A stretch of 51,651 bases of DNA, taken from positions 1-51,651 of the forward strand of contig LNEO01000171.1 in assembly GCA_001465015.1 (NCBI GenBank), read 5' to 3'. A program made the position numbers and the translations under genes. The notes beneath the pieces were generated by a model. It saw nothing but the letters and a program-made list of their open reading frames with translations. It was not told the origin of the DNA and did not search any database. This document shows positions 1 to 8,642 of this stretch, in pieces. Positions within the stretch are counted from its first letter, which is position 1. Every line of letters begins with the position of its first letter. The DNA is from Deltaproteobacteria bacterium Ga0077539 (GTDB lineage: Bacteria > Myxococcota_A > Polyangia > Polyangiales > Ga0077539).

Positions 1-34
1 TTGGAGTGCGGCCGCTGGATGACATCGATTGTTG

Positions 35-107
35 CACGGGACGAGGGACTCGAACCCACGACCTGCGGATTTGGAATCCGCTGCTCTACCGACTGAGCTA
101 GTCCCGT
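35..107 (-). tRNA. tRNA-Trp (CCA anticodon)
   Basis: The minus strand folds as a complete cloverleaf. A 7-bp acceptor stem pairs 36-42 with 101-107, followed by a D-arm GCTCAG element, an anticodon loop TTCCAAA (CCA) and a T-arm GGTTCGAGTCC. Base 35 gives the discriminator G. The 3' CCA is not encoded. It lies just downstream of rpmG, the usual tRNA-Trp position before secE-nusG in many bacteria. Confidence 0.97.
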
Positions 108-113
108 AAATTT

Positions 114-278
114 TCACTTGGTTTCGACGTGCAGCGTGTGAGCGCCGCACGTCTTGCAAAACTTCTTGAGCTCGACCGCCTTCGCGTCGGGCCGACGCGC
201 CCTTGAAGTTTTGTAGTTTCGCGAGCCGCATGCGCTGCAGACCAACGTCACTGCGATTCGATCACTCTTTGACCCCAT
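114..278 (-). CDS. rpmG: 50S ribosomal protein L33
   Basis: L33 is a small zinc-ribbon protein of the large ribosomal subunit. The reading frame shows the family hallmarks: SDRIAVTLVCSACGSRNYKT near the N-terminus, a first CxxC, and a second CxxC in FCKTCGAHT. I place the start at the ATG at 278 (54 residues), which fits the usual family length. An in-frame ATG at 305 would add nine residues, and neither start has a clear Shine-Dalgarno. The gene sits between tuf and tRNA-Trp, the standard neighbourhood for rpmG. Confidence 0.93.
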   Translation of the reverse strand: MGSKSDRIAVTLVCSACGSRNYKTSRARRPDAKAVELKKFCKTCGAHTLHVETK

Positions 279-404
279 AGGGTTTGTCCGAAAGGGAGCG
301 GTCATGTAGCGCGTCCGAGGCGGTTCGTAAAGAGCCGCGGAGCCCTCCCTGACGAACCCTGCTGTTTTCGAGGGTATTCCCCGCAGATCCAGCGATCGCA
401 GCGA

Positions 405-435
405 CCGGCGACGACGAGTTTGTCGCCGTCGCCGG
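405..435 (-). terminator. Hairpin downstream of tuf
   Basis: Two 13-base arms (405-417 and 423-435) pair with a single A/C mismatch around a 5-base loop, in the space between the tuf stop and rpmG. No T-run follows on the minus strand, so this may be an intrinsic terminator without a U-tract, an RNA-stability element or a processing site. A tandem TGGTCG hexamer run lies beside it at about 453-475. Confidence 0.5.
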
Positions 436-500
436 CCCTGCGAATGCCCCGCCGTGGTCGTGGTCGTGGTCGTGGCCGCGCTCGCTTTGCCCGCGTCAGC

Positions 501-1697
501 TCAGCCGACGAGCTCGGTCACCGCGCCAGCAGCCACCGTGCGGCCGCCCTCGCGGATCGTGAACTGCGTGTTGGCCTCGAGAACGACGGGGCTGCTGAGC
601 TCGACCTGAACGCGAACAGTCTCGCCCGGTCGCGCGACCTCGACGCCGTCGAGCAGCGTCACTTCGCCGGACACGTCCGAGGTGCGCACGAAGAACTGCG
701 GGCGGTAGCGAGACGCAAACGGCGTGTGCCGTCCGCCCTCCTCCTTCGTGAGCACCCTCAACGTGGCGACGAAGCGGGTCGACGCCTTGACCGAGCCAGG
801 CGCCGCGAGCACCTGACCGCGCTCGACCTCGTCGCGACGAACGTTGCGCAGCAAGAGCCCGGTGTTGTCACCGGCGCGCGCGCACTCGAGCGTCTGCTTG
901 AAGGTCTCGACGCCGGTCACCGTCGCGGTGCGCGACGCGCCGAAGCCGAGGAGCTCGACGGCGTCGCCGACGCGGACCGTTCCGCGATCGACCACGCCGG
1001 TGACCACCGTTCCGACGCCGCGGACCGAGTGAACGTCCTCGACCGAGAGCAGAAACGGACCGTCGAGGTCGCGCGCGGGCTCGGGGATGGTCGCGTCGAG
1101 CGCCTCTGCGAGGGCCACGATCGACTCTTCCCACCGCGCGTCGCCGCGCAACGCAGGGAGCGCCGCGCCGCGAACGACCGCGCATTCGTCACCGTCGAAG
1201 CCGACCTTCACGAGCAGCTCGCGAGCCTCGAGCTCGACGAGGTCGATGAGCTCGGGGTCCTCGACCGCGTCGCACTTGTTCACGAACACGACGACGTGCC
1301 GAACGCCCGCCTGCCGCGCGAGCAAAACGTGCTCGCGGGTCTGCGGCATGATCGAGTCCAGCGCAGACACGACGACGATCGCGCCGTCCATCTGAGCCGC
1401 ACCAGTAATCATGTTCTTGACGTAGTCCGCGTGCCCGGGGCAGTCGACGTGCGCGTAGTGACGCTTGGGCGTCTCGAACTCGGCGTGACCCGCGGCGACC
1501 GTGAGCGTCTTGGTGGCGTCTCGCACGACGCCGCCGCGCGAGATCTCGCCGTAGTCTTTGACGGCGTACGCGAAGCCGTAGCGCCGGCTCAGCACCGCGC
1601 TGAGCGCGGCGGTCACCGTGGTTTTGCCGTGGTCGATGTGCCCGATCGTTCCGACGTTGACGTGGGGCTTGCTGCGGTTGAATCGCTCCTTGTTCAT
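501..1697 (-). CDS. tuf: Translation elongation factor Tu, divergent switch I
   Basis: EF-Tu is a GTPase that delivers aminoacyl-tRNA to the ribosome. The 398-residue product has the P-loop GHIDHGKT (19-26), DCPGH (85-89) with the catalytic His, the NKCD base-recognition motif, and full domains 2 and 3 ending [10 protein letters not shown]. The start at 1697 is chosen because it gives the standard N-terminus MNKERF and is preceded by AGGAG. The effector region is unusual. The near-universal ARGITI is replaced by TKTLTV after an insertion of about four residues, and the G5 segment reads GAAL rather than GSAL. The tRNA-rich location is typical of tufB. A second, canonical tuf may exist elsewhere. 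Confidence 0.93.
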   Translation of the reverse strand: MNKERFNRSKPHVNVGTIGHIDHGKTTVTAALSAVLSRRYGFAYAVKDYGEISRGGVVRDATKTLTVAAGHAEFETPKRHYAHVDCPGHADYVKNMITGAAQMDGAIVVVSALDSIMPQTREHVLLARQAGVRHVVVFVNKCDAVEDPELIDLVELEARELLVKVGFDGDECAVVRGAALPALRGDARWEESIVALAEALDATIPEPARDLDGPFLLSVEDVHSVRGVGTVVTGVVDRGTVRVGDAVELLGFGASRTATVTGVETFKQTLECARAGDNTGLLLRNVRRDEVERGQVLAAPGSVKASTRFVATLRVLTKEEGGRHTPFASRYRPQFFVRTSDVSGEVTLLDGVEVARPGETVRVQVELSSPVVLEANTQFTIREGGRTVAAGAVTELVG

Positions 1698-2053
1698 GGG
1701 AGCTGCTCCTGCGTGACGTGCGCGAGACGCAGGCGCGCGCTGCCCGACGCCCCAATGCGCGAGCCCGACGCGCGCCCATCGCCTCCGCGACGTGCGCGAC
1801 AACACCGAGCGAGCGCTGGCTCAGCCTTCGATCACCGTGATCGAACACCAGCCTCGCTTCGGTGCGCCGTGTGTTGCGTCCCGCCAGACGACGCTGGCGG
1901 GCCGGTATCTCACCGCACGTTCCCTCAACAATCCGCGACGAGCGCCCAGCCCTCGCGGGGACGAAACCCGCGCGCACACTTGTTTGAAAGTGTGTGTCAG
2001 GTTCGTCTATCGATGACGCGAGGCTGATACCCCGCTCGCGATCATCGATGTTG
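1698..2053 (-). other. Long tuf leader with stem-loops
   Basis: This 356-bp stretch between tRNA-Thr(GGT) and tuf has no supportable gene. It holds three inverted repeats: CCCGCCAG/CTGGCGGG (1880-1887/1894-1901, 6-base loop), CACACTT/AAGTGTG (1975-1981/1988-1994) and CGATCAC/GTGATCG (1829-1843, one-base centre). They could be RNA-processing, attenuation or leader structures in the tRNA-tuf transcript. Confidence 0.45.
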
Positions 2054-2128
<75 letters not shown>

Positions 2129-2141
2129 GGCGGCTTTGCGG

Positions 2142-2214
2142 AGCGGGAGACGGGATTCGAACCCGCGACATTCAGCTTGGAAGGCTGACGCTCTACCAAC
2201 TGAGCTACTCCCGC
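2142..2214 (-). tRNA. tRNA-Gly (TCC anticodon)
   Basis: Minus-strand cloverleaf with acceptor GCGGGAG/CTCCCGC, anticodon loop CTTCCAA (TCC) and T-arm GGGTTCGAATCCC. The CCA is not encoded, since the following bases read CCG. Confidence 0.97.
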
Positions 2215-2253
2215 GTTGGCAGATGATGAGAAAGTGTTTGGTCGTTGGAGTCT

Positions 2254-2339
2254 TGGTGGAGAGTGATGGATTCGAACCATCGTAGGCATAAGCCGGCAGA
2301 TTTACAGTCTGCTCCCTTTGGCCGCTCGGGCAACTCTCC
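2254..2339 (-). tRNA. tRNA-Tyr (GTA anticodon), CCA encoded
   Basis: An 86-nt class II tRNA on the minus strand with acceptor GGAGAGT/ACTCTCC, an anticodon loop containing GTA, a long variable arm and an encoded ACCA end. Confidence 0.97.
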
Positions 2340-2389
2340 GTACTTTTCACGCGAGCATCAGAGGATTGCTCGGCGTTGCATTTGATGAT

Positions 2390-2465
2390 TGGGGCTGGCG
2401 ACGGGACTTGAACCTGCAACCACCAGTTTACAAAACTGGCGCTCTACCGATTGAGCTACGCCAGC
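2390..2465 (-). tRNA. tRNA-Thr (TGT anticodon), CCA encoded
   Basis: Minus-strand cloverleaf with acceptor GCTGGCG/CGCCAGC, anticodon loop TTTGTAA (TGT) and T-arm GGTTCAAGTCC, with an encoded CCA. It is the first gene of the tRNA-tuf-rpmG transcript. Confidence 0.97.
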
Positions 2466-2487
2466 AGCTCGCTCGTGAGGGCCCCGC

Positions 2488-2516
2488 CTACTAGCCCCGC
2501 GAACGGGGCGTGTCAA
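2488..2516 (-). promoter_or_regulatory. Sigma70-type promoter of the tRNA-tuf cluster
   Basis: On the minus strand a perfect -35 TTGACA (2511-2516) is followed after exactly 17 bases by a weak -10 TAGTAG (2488-2493). The predicted start is about 15 bases before the 5' end of tRNA-Thr(TGT), and the GC-rich spacer contains a small inverted repeat. Confidence 0.65.
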
Positions 2517-2561
2517 GCGTTGATCTTCGCGTGTAGCAACAGACTCGCGAGCCGCGCTCGG

Positions 2562-3878
2562 TCATCGTCGGCGCACCAAGGTCGGTCCTGCGTCCGCCGC
2601 GCTCGCGCCGCTCGAGGACACAGCTCCGTCGGCGTTCAGCGAAACGGACGCGTCCGCCGCCGAGGCGTCGACGCTCGCGACCCCCGCGTCGCTGCTGGTG
2701 GGGCCGCTGGCGGCGCTGCACTCGGGCGAGCGGCGATACAGCTCTGGGCCTGGGCCGCGAAGGACGAACTGCTGAATCTCGTCGAGCTGCGCCTGCGCGC
2801 GCTGCGCCCAGGTGTTGTCGGCGATCGCGTTGCGGCGCGCCATCGAGATGGTGGCCTCGAAGGCGCGCAGCGATCCCTGCAACAAGATGCGTAGCCGTCG
2901 GTTGTTCGCCGTTCGATCGCGGTAGAGGCGGATCGCGGGCTCCTCCCAGTCGCACGGGAGCTGGGCGCCGACGATCGACAACCAGAGCGAGCGGTACATC
3001 TCGCCGATCGAGAAGCCGGCGGCCGCCGCCCAGTGAGGGTTGCCGACGCGAATGGCGTCGTTGAACAAGACGTGCCCGTGGACGACGTGCTGCACGCGGC
3101 GCTCGATCGCGAGGTCGATCGCCGACGCAGTGTCGTCGACGCGGAGAACAATCTCCGCGGCCTGCTGCCTCGACACCTCCCCCAACACAAATCGCGCTTG
3201 CGCGATGTAGGTGTCGTCTCCGAGCGCCGCGACCGCCTCCGCCGTCGGAACGAGCGACACAGCGTCCTGCGCGGCCCTCGTCGCCGCCGCGCGATCGCCG
3301 AGCGCGAGCTGAGCGGCAGATTGCCTTCCGAGCGCCTCGACGCGATCGATCAGTGAAAGCCGTGGAATCCCGAGGACTCGGTCCGTGGCCGTCACGATTT
3401 CGCGCGCGCGATTGGCGCTCTCGCTCACAGCCGCGACGCGAAACCACCCGTCCCGCGCGAGGTCGTGGTTGCCGCCTTGCGCCGCGGCGGTGGCCGCCAA
3501 GGTATACGCGGCGATGGCCTCGGCGTGCCGTCCCGAAGCTTGCTGCGCCTGCCCAACGTTGAAGTGTGCGGCGGCGAGCAACGGCGACGACGCAAACTCA
3601 CGGGTCAGCCGAGTGAAGTCCGTGATCGCGTCGTCGAAGCGCCGGGTTTGCAGCGCGACCGACGCGCGCTCGAACAAGAGCCTCGCGTCGTATGCGTCCC
3701 CCGATCCGTCGGCGCGGCCGACGACACGAAACTCCGCGCCCTGCACCGAGCGTTGTCGCCCACCAACGCCGCCGCTGGAGCGCGCTGAGTTTGTGCTCAG
3801 CTGGGTGTTGGTCGTGGCGCACGCGCCGAGCGCGAGCGAAGCGATGACGACGAGCGATGCGAGCGAGCGATGGGGCAT
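2562..3878 (-). CDS. TPR-type lipoprotein
   Basis: A 438-residue predicted outer-membrane or periplasmic lipoprotein. The start at 3878 follows AGGAG and begins a signal peptide with lipobox LGAC, giving lipidation at Cys20. The body (about 60-190) is rich in Ala and reads as helical repeats such as AHFNVGQAQQASGRHAEAI, typical of tetratricopeptide folds. The last 60 residues are a low-complexity Ser/Ala/Asp tail. TPR lipoproteins commonly act as scaffolds in envelope assembly or gliding complexes, but no specific role is visible. In-frame codons upstream of 3878 lack coding character and are not used. Confidence 0.75.
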   Translation of the reverse strand: MPHRSLASLVVIASLALGACATTNTQLSTNSARSSGGVGGRQRSVQGAEFRVVGRADGSGDAYDARLLFERASVALQTRRFDDAITDFTRLTREFASSPLLAAAHFNVGQAQQASGRHAEAIAAYTLAATAAAQGGNHDLARDGWFRVAAVSESANRAREIVTATDRVLGIPRLSLIDRVEALGRQSAAQLALGDRAAATRAAQDAVSLVPTAEAVAALGDDTYIAQARFVLGEVSRQQAAEIVLRVDDTASAIDLAIERRVQHVVHGHVLFNDAIRVGNPHWAAAAGFSIGEMYRSLWLSIVGAQLPCDWEEPAIRLYRDRTANNRRLRILLQGSLRAFEATISMARRNAIADNTWAQRAQAQLDEIQQFVLRGPGPELYRRSPECSAASGPTSSDAGVASVDASAADASVSLNADGAVSSSGASAADAGPTLVRRR

Positions 3879-4071
3879 CGAGGACTCCTGCAGTAACGAC
3901 CCGTGTACCCCACAGGACGATTGGGGTGGCGGTTGATTTCGAGGGGAACGAGCGCTGATTGCAAACCGTCCGGGTGCTGGTCCGCGGTCGGAGGGTGCGA
4001 ACGACTTCCCGGCCGGTGTTGTGGCAGAGACAACCGTCGCTGCGCCGTGGTTCCGGTGACGGGCGAAGGTT

Positions 4072-5025
4072 GTGATACCCCTTATCGCCGCGGTGACCGA
4101 CGAGGCAGTGCTGGTTGGAGTCGACGAGAACGGCCTGGGCTCGAGGCTCGGACCGATGACCGTCACGGCCGTGCGTGTTCGGATCGACCGAACGCGACTG
4201 AAAGACACCGCCGCCGTCCGCCGCGTCGTCGATCGGGCCAACATCGGCGACTCCAAAGAGCGCTGCGCGCACGGGAGCATGGGGGACACCGAGGGCGCCG
4301 TGCTCGCGATCCTGGCCCGACACCTCGGCGCGACGCCGCGCTCGCTCACCGAGCTCACCGAGCTCACGACGATCGAATCGGACGCGGAGCTCCGGCGCAT
4401 TTGTCCCGCGGGTGAGGCCCCAACCGTGTGCTTCGGCGACGCGGTGGCGCTGCCCGCGTTTGGCGACGGCCCCACGAAAGAGCACTTTGCCACGGCCGAA
4501 ACGCTGATGGAAAAGGGGTTTCGCCTGGACGCCGCGCGGGTGTCCGTCCAGTGCGCTGGTCGGATCAATGAAGCAAAGGCAGCGGGTCGCTCGAGGATGG
4601 ACGTAGACCTCGACGCGATGCTCGCCCTCGTCGCGACGCTCGCCGTCGAAGGACAGCCCGTCATCGCCTCGCTCGGAAAGGTCGGCGCGCGCATGCGCTA
4701 CCACGACGCGCTCGCTGCCAGATTCGCCCTCGTTCGAACAGAGCTCGAGGAGCGCGCGCGATCCACCTATCACGTGGCGAACGTCGGGACGCTCTCTTTC
4801 ATCATGGACGGCGACGCCACGGAGCCTGCAATTTCCTTGGCGTCGATGGTCGGAAAGTACGCGCGCGAGCTCTGGATGCACCGGCACAATCGGTATTGGA
4901 CCCGCGCGGTCGAAGGCGTCGTCGCTGTGTCGGGCTACCACGACCCTGTCACGGCGCGGCTCGTGAGCGCGACCGCCCTCGCCCGCAAGAAGCTACAGAT
5001 CCCCGAGCGGTGTTTCGAGCGATGA
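4072..5025 (+). CDS. RNase HII-like protein with altered active site
   Basis: This 317-residue protein carries the landmarks of the RNase HII fold. They are GVDENG (16-21, the first Asp-Glu pair), IGDSKE (58-63), and GDATEPAISLASMVGKYARE (247-266), which matches the Asp followed by the ISAASI-type helix of RNase HII. By my alignment the third carboxylate, expected where the family reads D-K-x-G-G-R, is Gly202 in SLGKVGAR. It may therefore be inactive or use another ligand. The GTG start at 4072 is weakly supported, and an in-frame GTG at 4093 is possible. The stop overlaps the next start as ATGA, so the two genes are probably coupled. Confidence 0.6.
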   Translation: MIPLIAAVTDEAVLVGVDENGLGSRLGPMTVTAVRVRIDRTRLKDTAAVRRVVDRANIGDSKERCAHGSMGDTEGAVLAILARHLGATPRSLTELTELTTIESDAELRRICPAGEAPTVCFGDAVALPAFGDGPTKEHFATAETLMEKGFRLDAARVSVQCAGRINEAKAAGRSRMDVDLDAMLALVATLAVEGQPVIASLGKVGARMRYHDALAARFALVRTELEERARSTYHVANVGTLSFIMDGDATEPAISLASMVGKYARELWMHRHNRYWTRAVEGVVAVSGYHDPVTARLVSATALARKKLQIPERCFER

Positions 5026-6272
5026 CCCACGTTTTCAAGTTTGATTCCCGAGCGTCGACGCTGCCGAGCGGCGCGCTGTTTGCGCTCGCGCTCGCGGCTT
5101 GCTCGCGTCCGCAGCGCGCCGATGACAGCGGTGCGCGGCGCCCGTCGGCAGCCGAGGCGAGCGTCGACGTCGCGTCGAGCGCCGTCATGGATGCGTCGGT
5201 CGAAGACGCAGCGCCCGAGGACACCGGAGCAGGGCCGCGCCGAGTGGTGGTCACATCGACGGGCAGCGTCGTGCTGCATCGTCACGTCGTTCAGATGGCG
5301 CAGTCGTACCGCGAGATGGGCGGCCTCTCGTACATGCTGACGAGGATCGCGCCGATCATCACGCCGAGAGAGATCGCGATCGTTCCGCTCGAAGGTCCGC
5401 TCACGACTTCGTCGAGACCTCCGTGGGTGGGAGACAACCCTGCGCTCGGCGGCCACCCGTGGATGGCGCGTCAGCTCGCGCGGGTGGGATTCGACGCGGT
5501 GATCCTCGCGACCAACCACGCGCTCGACCAGCGGCCCGACGGGCTCGAGTCGACGATCGAGTCGCTCGACCAGGCGACGCTCGGCGCGATCGGCGCTGGC
5601 CGCTCGGAAGAAGACGCGTACACGCCGTGGACGACCGAGCGAGACGGCGTCCGCGTCGCGGTGCTGGGCTACACCGACCGATCGGCCTTCGCGCCCGGCG
5701 GCGCCGACGCGCGCGCGTTCGTGGCCAAGGATCTGAGCCGAGTGCTCGAGGCCGTGCGCGCCGCGAGAAACGCAGCGGACATCGTCGTTGTGTGCGCGCA
5801 CTGGGGTCGCGACCGCAACCCCAACGCGAACAGCAACCAGCGCTCGCTCGCGCGGCGCTTCGTCGACGCGGGCGCGGACCTCGTGCTCGGCGCAGGGCCA
5901 GCGGTGCTCCAGAGCGTCGAGCGTTTGACCTCGGATCGCGGCGACGCGGTCGTCGCGTTCTCGCTGGGCTCGCTGCTGTCGAACTTCGGCAGCGCCTGGC
6001 ACAACGGCGTCGAAGAGCGCCCGCTCAGCGATCCGATGGGGGTGATGTACGACCCGAAGACCCGAGACGGAGCGCTCTTGCGAGTGCAGTTCGAGGTCCC
6101 CGAGCCGGGTCGCGTGACGCTCGTGTCGATCTCGGCGGTCGCGACGTGGACCGTCAATTTCACGAGCGATCTGCACGTGGTGCCGATGCGCCACGCGGAC
6201 GATCGAATCAGCCGCGCGCGGCTTCGAGCGATCACCAACGCGCTCGGTCAAGCGGTGCGCGTTCGCCCTTGA
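5022..6272 (+). CDS. CapA-like metallophosphoesterase lipoprotein
   Basis: A 416-residue lipoprotein with a signal peptide and lipobox LAAC, giving Cys27. The following region resembles the PGA_cap (CapA) calcineurin-like phosphoesterase family. It shows a GSVVLHRHV segment in the first motif position, ILATNHALDQ, VCAHWGRD (the CapA HWG motif), and VDAGADLVLGAGPAVLQSVE near the last metal-binding motif. CapA proteins act in anchoring or processing poly-gamma-glutamate in other bacteria, but here the substrate is unknown. The ATG at 5022 overlaps the upstream stop (ATGA). Confidence 0.75.
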   Translation: MTHVFKFDSRASTLPSGALFALALAACSRPQRADDSGARRPSAAEASVDVASSAVMDASVEDAAPEDTGAGPRRVVVTSTGSVVLHRHVVQMAQSYREMGGLSYMLTRIAPIITPREIAIVPLEGPLTTSSRPPWVGDNPALGGHPWMARQLARVGFDAVILATNHALDQRPDGLESTIESLDQATLGAIGAGRSEEDAYTPWTTERDGVRVAVLGYTDRSAFAPGGADARAFVAKDLSRVLEAVRAARNAADIVVVCAHWGRDRNPNANSNQRSLARRFVDAGADLVLGAGPAVLQSVERLTSDRGDAVVAFSLGSLLSNFGSAWHNGVEERPLSDPMGVMYDPKTRDGALLRVQFEVPEPGRVTLVSISAVATWTVNFTSDLHVVPMRHADDRISRARLRAITNALGQAVRVRP

Positions 6273-6276
6273 ACGG

Positions 6277-6903
6277 TCAGTCGATCACTTCGACGCCGGT
6301 CGCGTCGAACTCGATCGCGGCGCGCCGTCCCGTCGCAGCCTGAGCGCTCTCGTCGCACTCGGTCGGCGCGTGGGCGGCCACGATGGTGCCGACCATGGCG
6401 GCGCGCTTTCCGTTGACGTCGCGCGGCAAGAAGAAGCTGTGCCCGTGCATTCGCACGTGGGCCTGCGTGGCTCCGTCGCGCATCTCCATCCAGCAGCCCA
6501 TGTGCTGGCACACGGCGACGATCTGCCCCTCGACGCGGATGGGGGTCGAGCCGATTTGTGTGTGTGTGCGAAGCGCCTCGTCGAGCCCGACGCGTCGAGC
6601 CGTGGCAGCGAGCGGCTCGCCGAAGCGGCGCGTGCCGCCGGGCGTCGCGGGCTGCGCCTGCGCGGGCGGGGCGAACTGCGGCTCGCCGTGAGCCGCGTGC
6701 TCGGCGGGCGCGGGGTTGACGCGCTGACCGCCGCCCTGCTGTTGCGCAGGCTGCGCAGGCTGCGAGGGTTGCGACGGTTGCGAGGGCGCTTGGGCGCGCG
6801 TCTCGGCGCGCACGCTCGGCGCCGCGGGCTGCGGCTGCGAGCAACGCACGAGCGAACCCGAGAGCACGATGAGCGCGAGGTGGGTGGCGAGGAGGGAGCG
6901 CAT
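6277..6903 (-). CDS. DUF4920-domain secreted protein
   Basis: This 208-residue protein starts at 6903, directly on a hydrophobic signal sequence ending near LVRCSQP, which is a poor lipobox. A Pro/Gln-rich linker of about 70 residues (PSQPSQPSQPAQPAQ) follows. The C-terminal domain contains VEGQIVAVCQHMGCWMEMRD, the hallmark of DUF4920, a small domain with paired Cys that may bind metal. A His-rich patch (RMHGHSFF) follows. It is convergent with the CapA-like gene, four bases away. Confidence 0.75.
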   Translation of the reverse strand: MRSLLATHLALIVLSGSLVRCSQPQPAAPSVRAETRAQAPSQPSQPSQPAQPAQQQGGGQRVNPAPAEHAAHGEPQFAPPAQAQPATPGGTRRFGEPLAATARRVGLDEALRTHTQIGSTPIRVEGQIVAVCQHMGCWMEMRDGATQAHVRMHGHSFFLPRDVNGKRAAMVGTIVAAHAPTECDESAQAATGRRAAIEFDATGVEVID

Positions 6904-6961
6904 TCGAAGTGGGCCATCGCTAGCACAACCTCGGTCCGTTGGCACCTCCGCTCCCCCCTTG

Positions 6962-7711
6962 CTACGGCTCCGTCGAGAGCAGCCACGCTGCCGGGAGGCT
7001 CGCGACGAAGCGCTCTCGCGCCTCGCGCACGCGGGCGGGGTCCCGTCCGTCGAAGGTGATTCGGACGTTGTAGCCGTCGTCGCCGTCCCGAAAGCGGGGA
7101 TAGCTGCCGACCGCGACGTCCTCGAACGCGGACACCACCGCGTCGATAAACGGCTTGAGCCGCCCCTCGTCCGCGGCGCAGAACGCGCTCTCGACGACGA
7201 ACGCCCGCTCGCTGCCAGAGACCCTCGGGCGAAGCAGCTCGAGTTGCGCGCGAAACAACTGTGGAATACCTGGCAATATGAATATTGATCCCAATATCAA
7301 AACCGGCCAGGGCGCCGCGCCTTCGGGTCCGAAGTCGAGCTCGGTTCCGTCGACGATCATGGCCATTCTCAGGTGATCGTCGGTGCAGCGCTCCTCGAGG
7401 TGCTCGCGCAACGAGCGCTCGAGGGCGGGATGCCGAACGGTCTCTCGACCGAGGGCCAACGCGATCGCGTCGATGGTGACGTCGTCGTGCGTCGGGCCGA
7501 TGCCGCCAGAGGTGAACACGAGGTCGACCTTCGCGCGCAGGGCGTTGAGCTCGGCGGCGATGACCTCGACGCGGTCTGGGACCGTAATGATCCGCGAAAG
7601 CTCGATTCCCAGCGCGCGGAGGTACCGCGCCAGGTCGTGGGAGTTTGTGTCGTGGACCTTTCCAGAAAGGACCTCGTCGCCGATGATGAGCGCGGCCGCG
7701 GTGCGCGTCAT
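6962..7711 (-). CDS. CinA N-terminal/MoaB-type protein
   Basis: A 249-residue protein of the MoaB/Mog fold. LIIGDEVLSGKVHDTNS at the N-terminus and TSGGIGPTHDDVT at about 70 are the diagnostic motifs of the CinA N-terminal (competence/damage-inducible A) family. That family has pyrophosphatase activity on FAD or ADP-ribose in some members. The C-terminal nicotinamide-mononucleotide deamidase half of full CinA is absent, so this is the short form. The ATG at 7711 lies 24 bp from the divergent hydrolase gene, so the two must share promoter DNA or one must start inside the other. Confidence 0.85.
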   Translation of the reverse strand: MTRTAAALIIGDEVLSGKVHDTNSHDLARYLRALGIELSRIITVPDRVEVIAAELNALRAKVDLVFTSGGIGPTHDDVTIDAIALALGRETVRHPALERSLREHLEERCTDDHLRMAMIVDGTELDFGPEGAAPWPVLILGSIFILPGIPQLFRAQLELLRPRVSGSERAFVVESAFCAADEGRLKPFIDAVVSAFEDVAVGSYPRFRDGDDGYNVRITFDGRDPARVREARERFVASLPAAWLLSTEP

Positions 7712-7736
7712 TGGCGTGGAGTGTACACTGCCGCCG
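7711..7736. promoter_or_regulatory. Short divergent intergenic region with palindrome
   Basis: Only 24 bp separate the two divergent starts, and they contain the perfect 10-bp palindrome AGTGTACACT (7720-7729). It could be an operator for both genes, or the real starts could differ slightly. Confidence 0.3.
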
Positions 7737-8584
7737 TGATTGGACGGACTGTTGTCCTTTGTGCGCTCTTCGCGAGCGCGTGCGACCGCCCTTCGACGCA
7801 GGCGGCGGGAGGGTCGCGCGCGGGTCGAGGCGAAGAAGCGCGCGACGCGGCGGCGCCAGACCCCGAGGTGGTTCGCTTCGCGACAAGCGACGGCTGGCAG
7901 ATCGTCGCGGACCTGCGCGCCCGTCATCAGGGCGGCCTCGCGGTCGTGCTCGTTCACCAATTGTCGTCCAACCGCGGCGAGTGGGCGCCGTTTGCGACGC
8001 AGCTCTCGGGGCCTGGGTCGGACCGCAACGAGCGCCGGATCAGCACGCTCACCATCGATTTGCGCGGGCACGGCGAGAGCGTCGCGGGCCCCGAGGGGCC
8101 GACGCGCTGGCAGTCCTTCGGCAACAACCGCGCCCGGTGGGTGACGCTCGAGTACGACGTCGCCGCGGCGGTCGACTACGTCCGACAGAGGATCGGCACG
8201 ACGCGCATCGTGCTCGTCGCGTCGTCGATCGGAGCGACGGCGGCCGCGCTCTTCGCGGCGCGCTCGGGCGCTCCGGTGGTCGGCTTGGTGATGATTTCGC
8301 CGGGCGTCGAGTACCGAGGCATCGACGTGATCGCGCCGCTCCGCGCGTTCACCGAGCGGCGCGGACGGCTCTTGCTCGTCACTGGCGCGGGCGACGCCTA
8401 CAGCGCGGATTCGACGCGCGAGATCGAGACGGCGCTGCGCGGCGACGCGGGAGCGAGGGTCGAGGTCGAGCGCTACGACAACGCGAGCGCCCACGGCGTT
8501 TCGCTCGGCGCGCAGGGGGTCCACCCCGAGATGTGGGCCCGAATCGAGCGGTTCGTTCAGTCGTTCAACGTCCCGCGCGAGTGA
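7736..8584 (+). CDS. Alpha/beta-hydrolase lipoprotein
   Basis: A 282-residue lipoprotein starting with GTG at 7736. The signal peptide ends in FASAC, placing the lipidated Cys at about 16. The hydrolase body has an oxyanion strand VVLVHQLSSN, a nucleophile elbow VASSIGATAA (a variant of GxSxG with Ala first), an acid in VTGAGDAYS, and the catalytic His in ASAHGVS. This order fits dienelactone-hydrolase-like or acyl esterases. The substrate cannot be inferred. Confidence 0.8.
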   Translation: MIGRTVVLCALFASACDRPSTQAAGGSRAGRGEEARDAAAPDPEVVRFATSDGWQIVADLRARHQGGLAVVLVHQLSSNRGEWAPFATQLSGPGSDRNERRISTLTIDLRGHGESVAGPEGPTRWQSFGNNRARWVTLEYDVAAAVDYVRQRIGTTRIVLVASSIGATAAALFAARSGAPVVGLVMISPGVEYRGIDVIAPLRAFTERRGRLLLVTGAGDAYSADSTREIETALRGDAGARVEVERYDNASAHGVSLGAQGVHPEMWARIERFVQSFNVPRE

Positions 8585-8642
8585 AGAGCTCGGCGCGCGA
8601 CGGGGCGGCCAGTCGGCCCGACAGAATTTTCGACGAGTCGGC

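Noticed and set aside
1698..1805. N-terminal extension of EF-Tu to 1805
   Set aside because: The extra 36 residues have no EF-Tu character, and a proper AGGAG site precedes the ATG at 1697.
420..2027. Long plus-strand open frame antisense to tuf
   Set aside because: It is an antisense shadow of a highly conserved gene in GC-rich DNA; the product is Arg/Ala-rich without any family pattern.
4935..6251. Minus-strand frame opposite the CapA-like gene
   Set aside because: Shadow frame; composition is dominated by Arg/Asp/His without conserved motifs.
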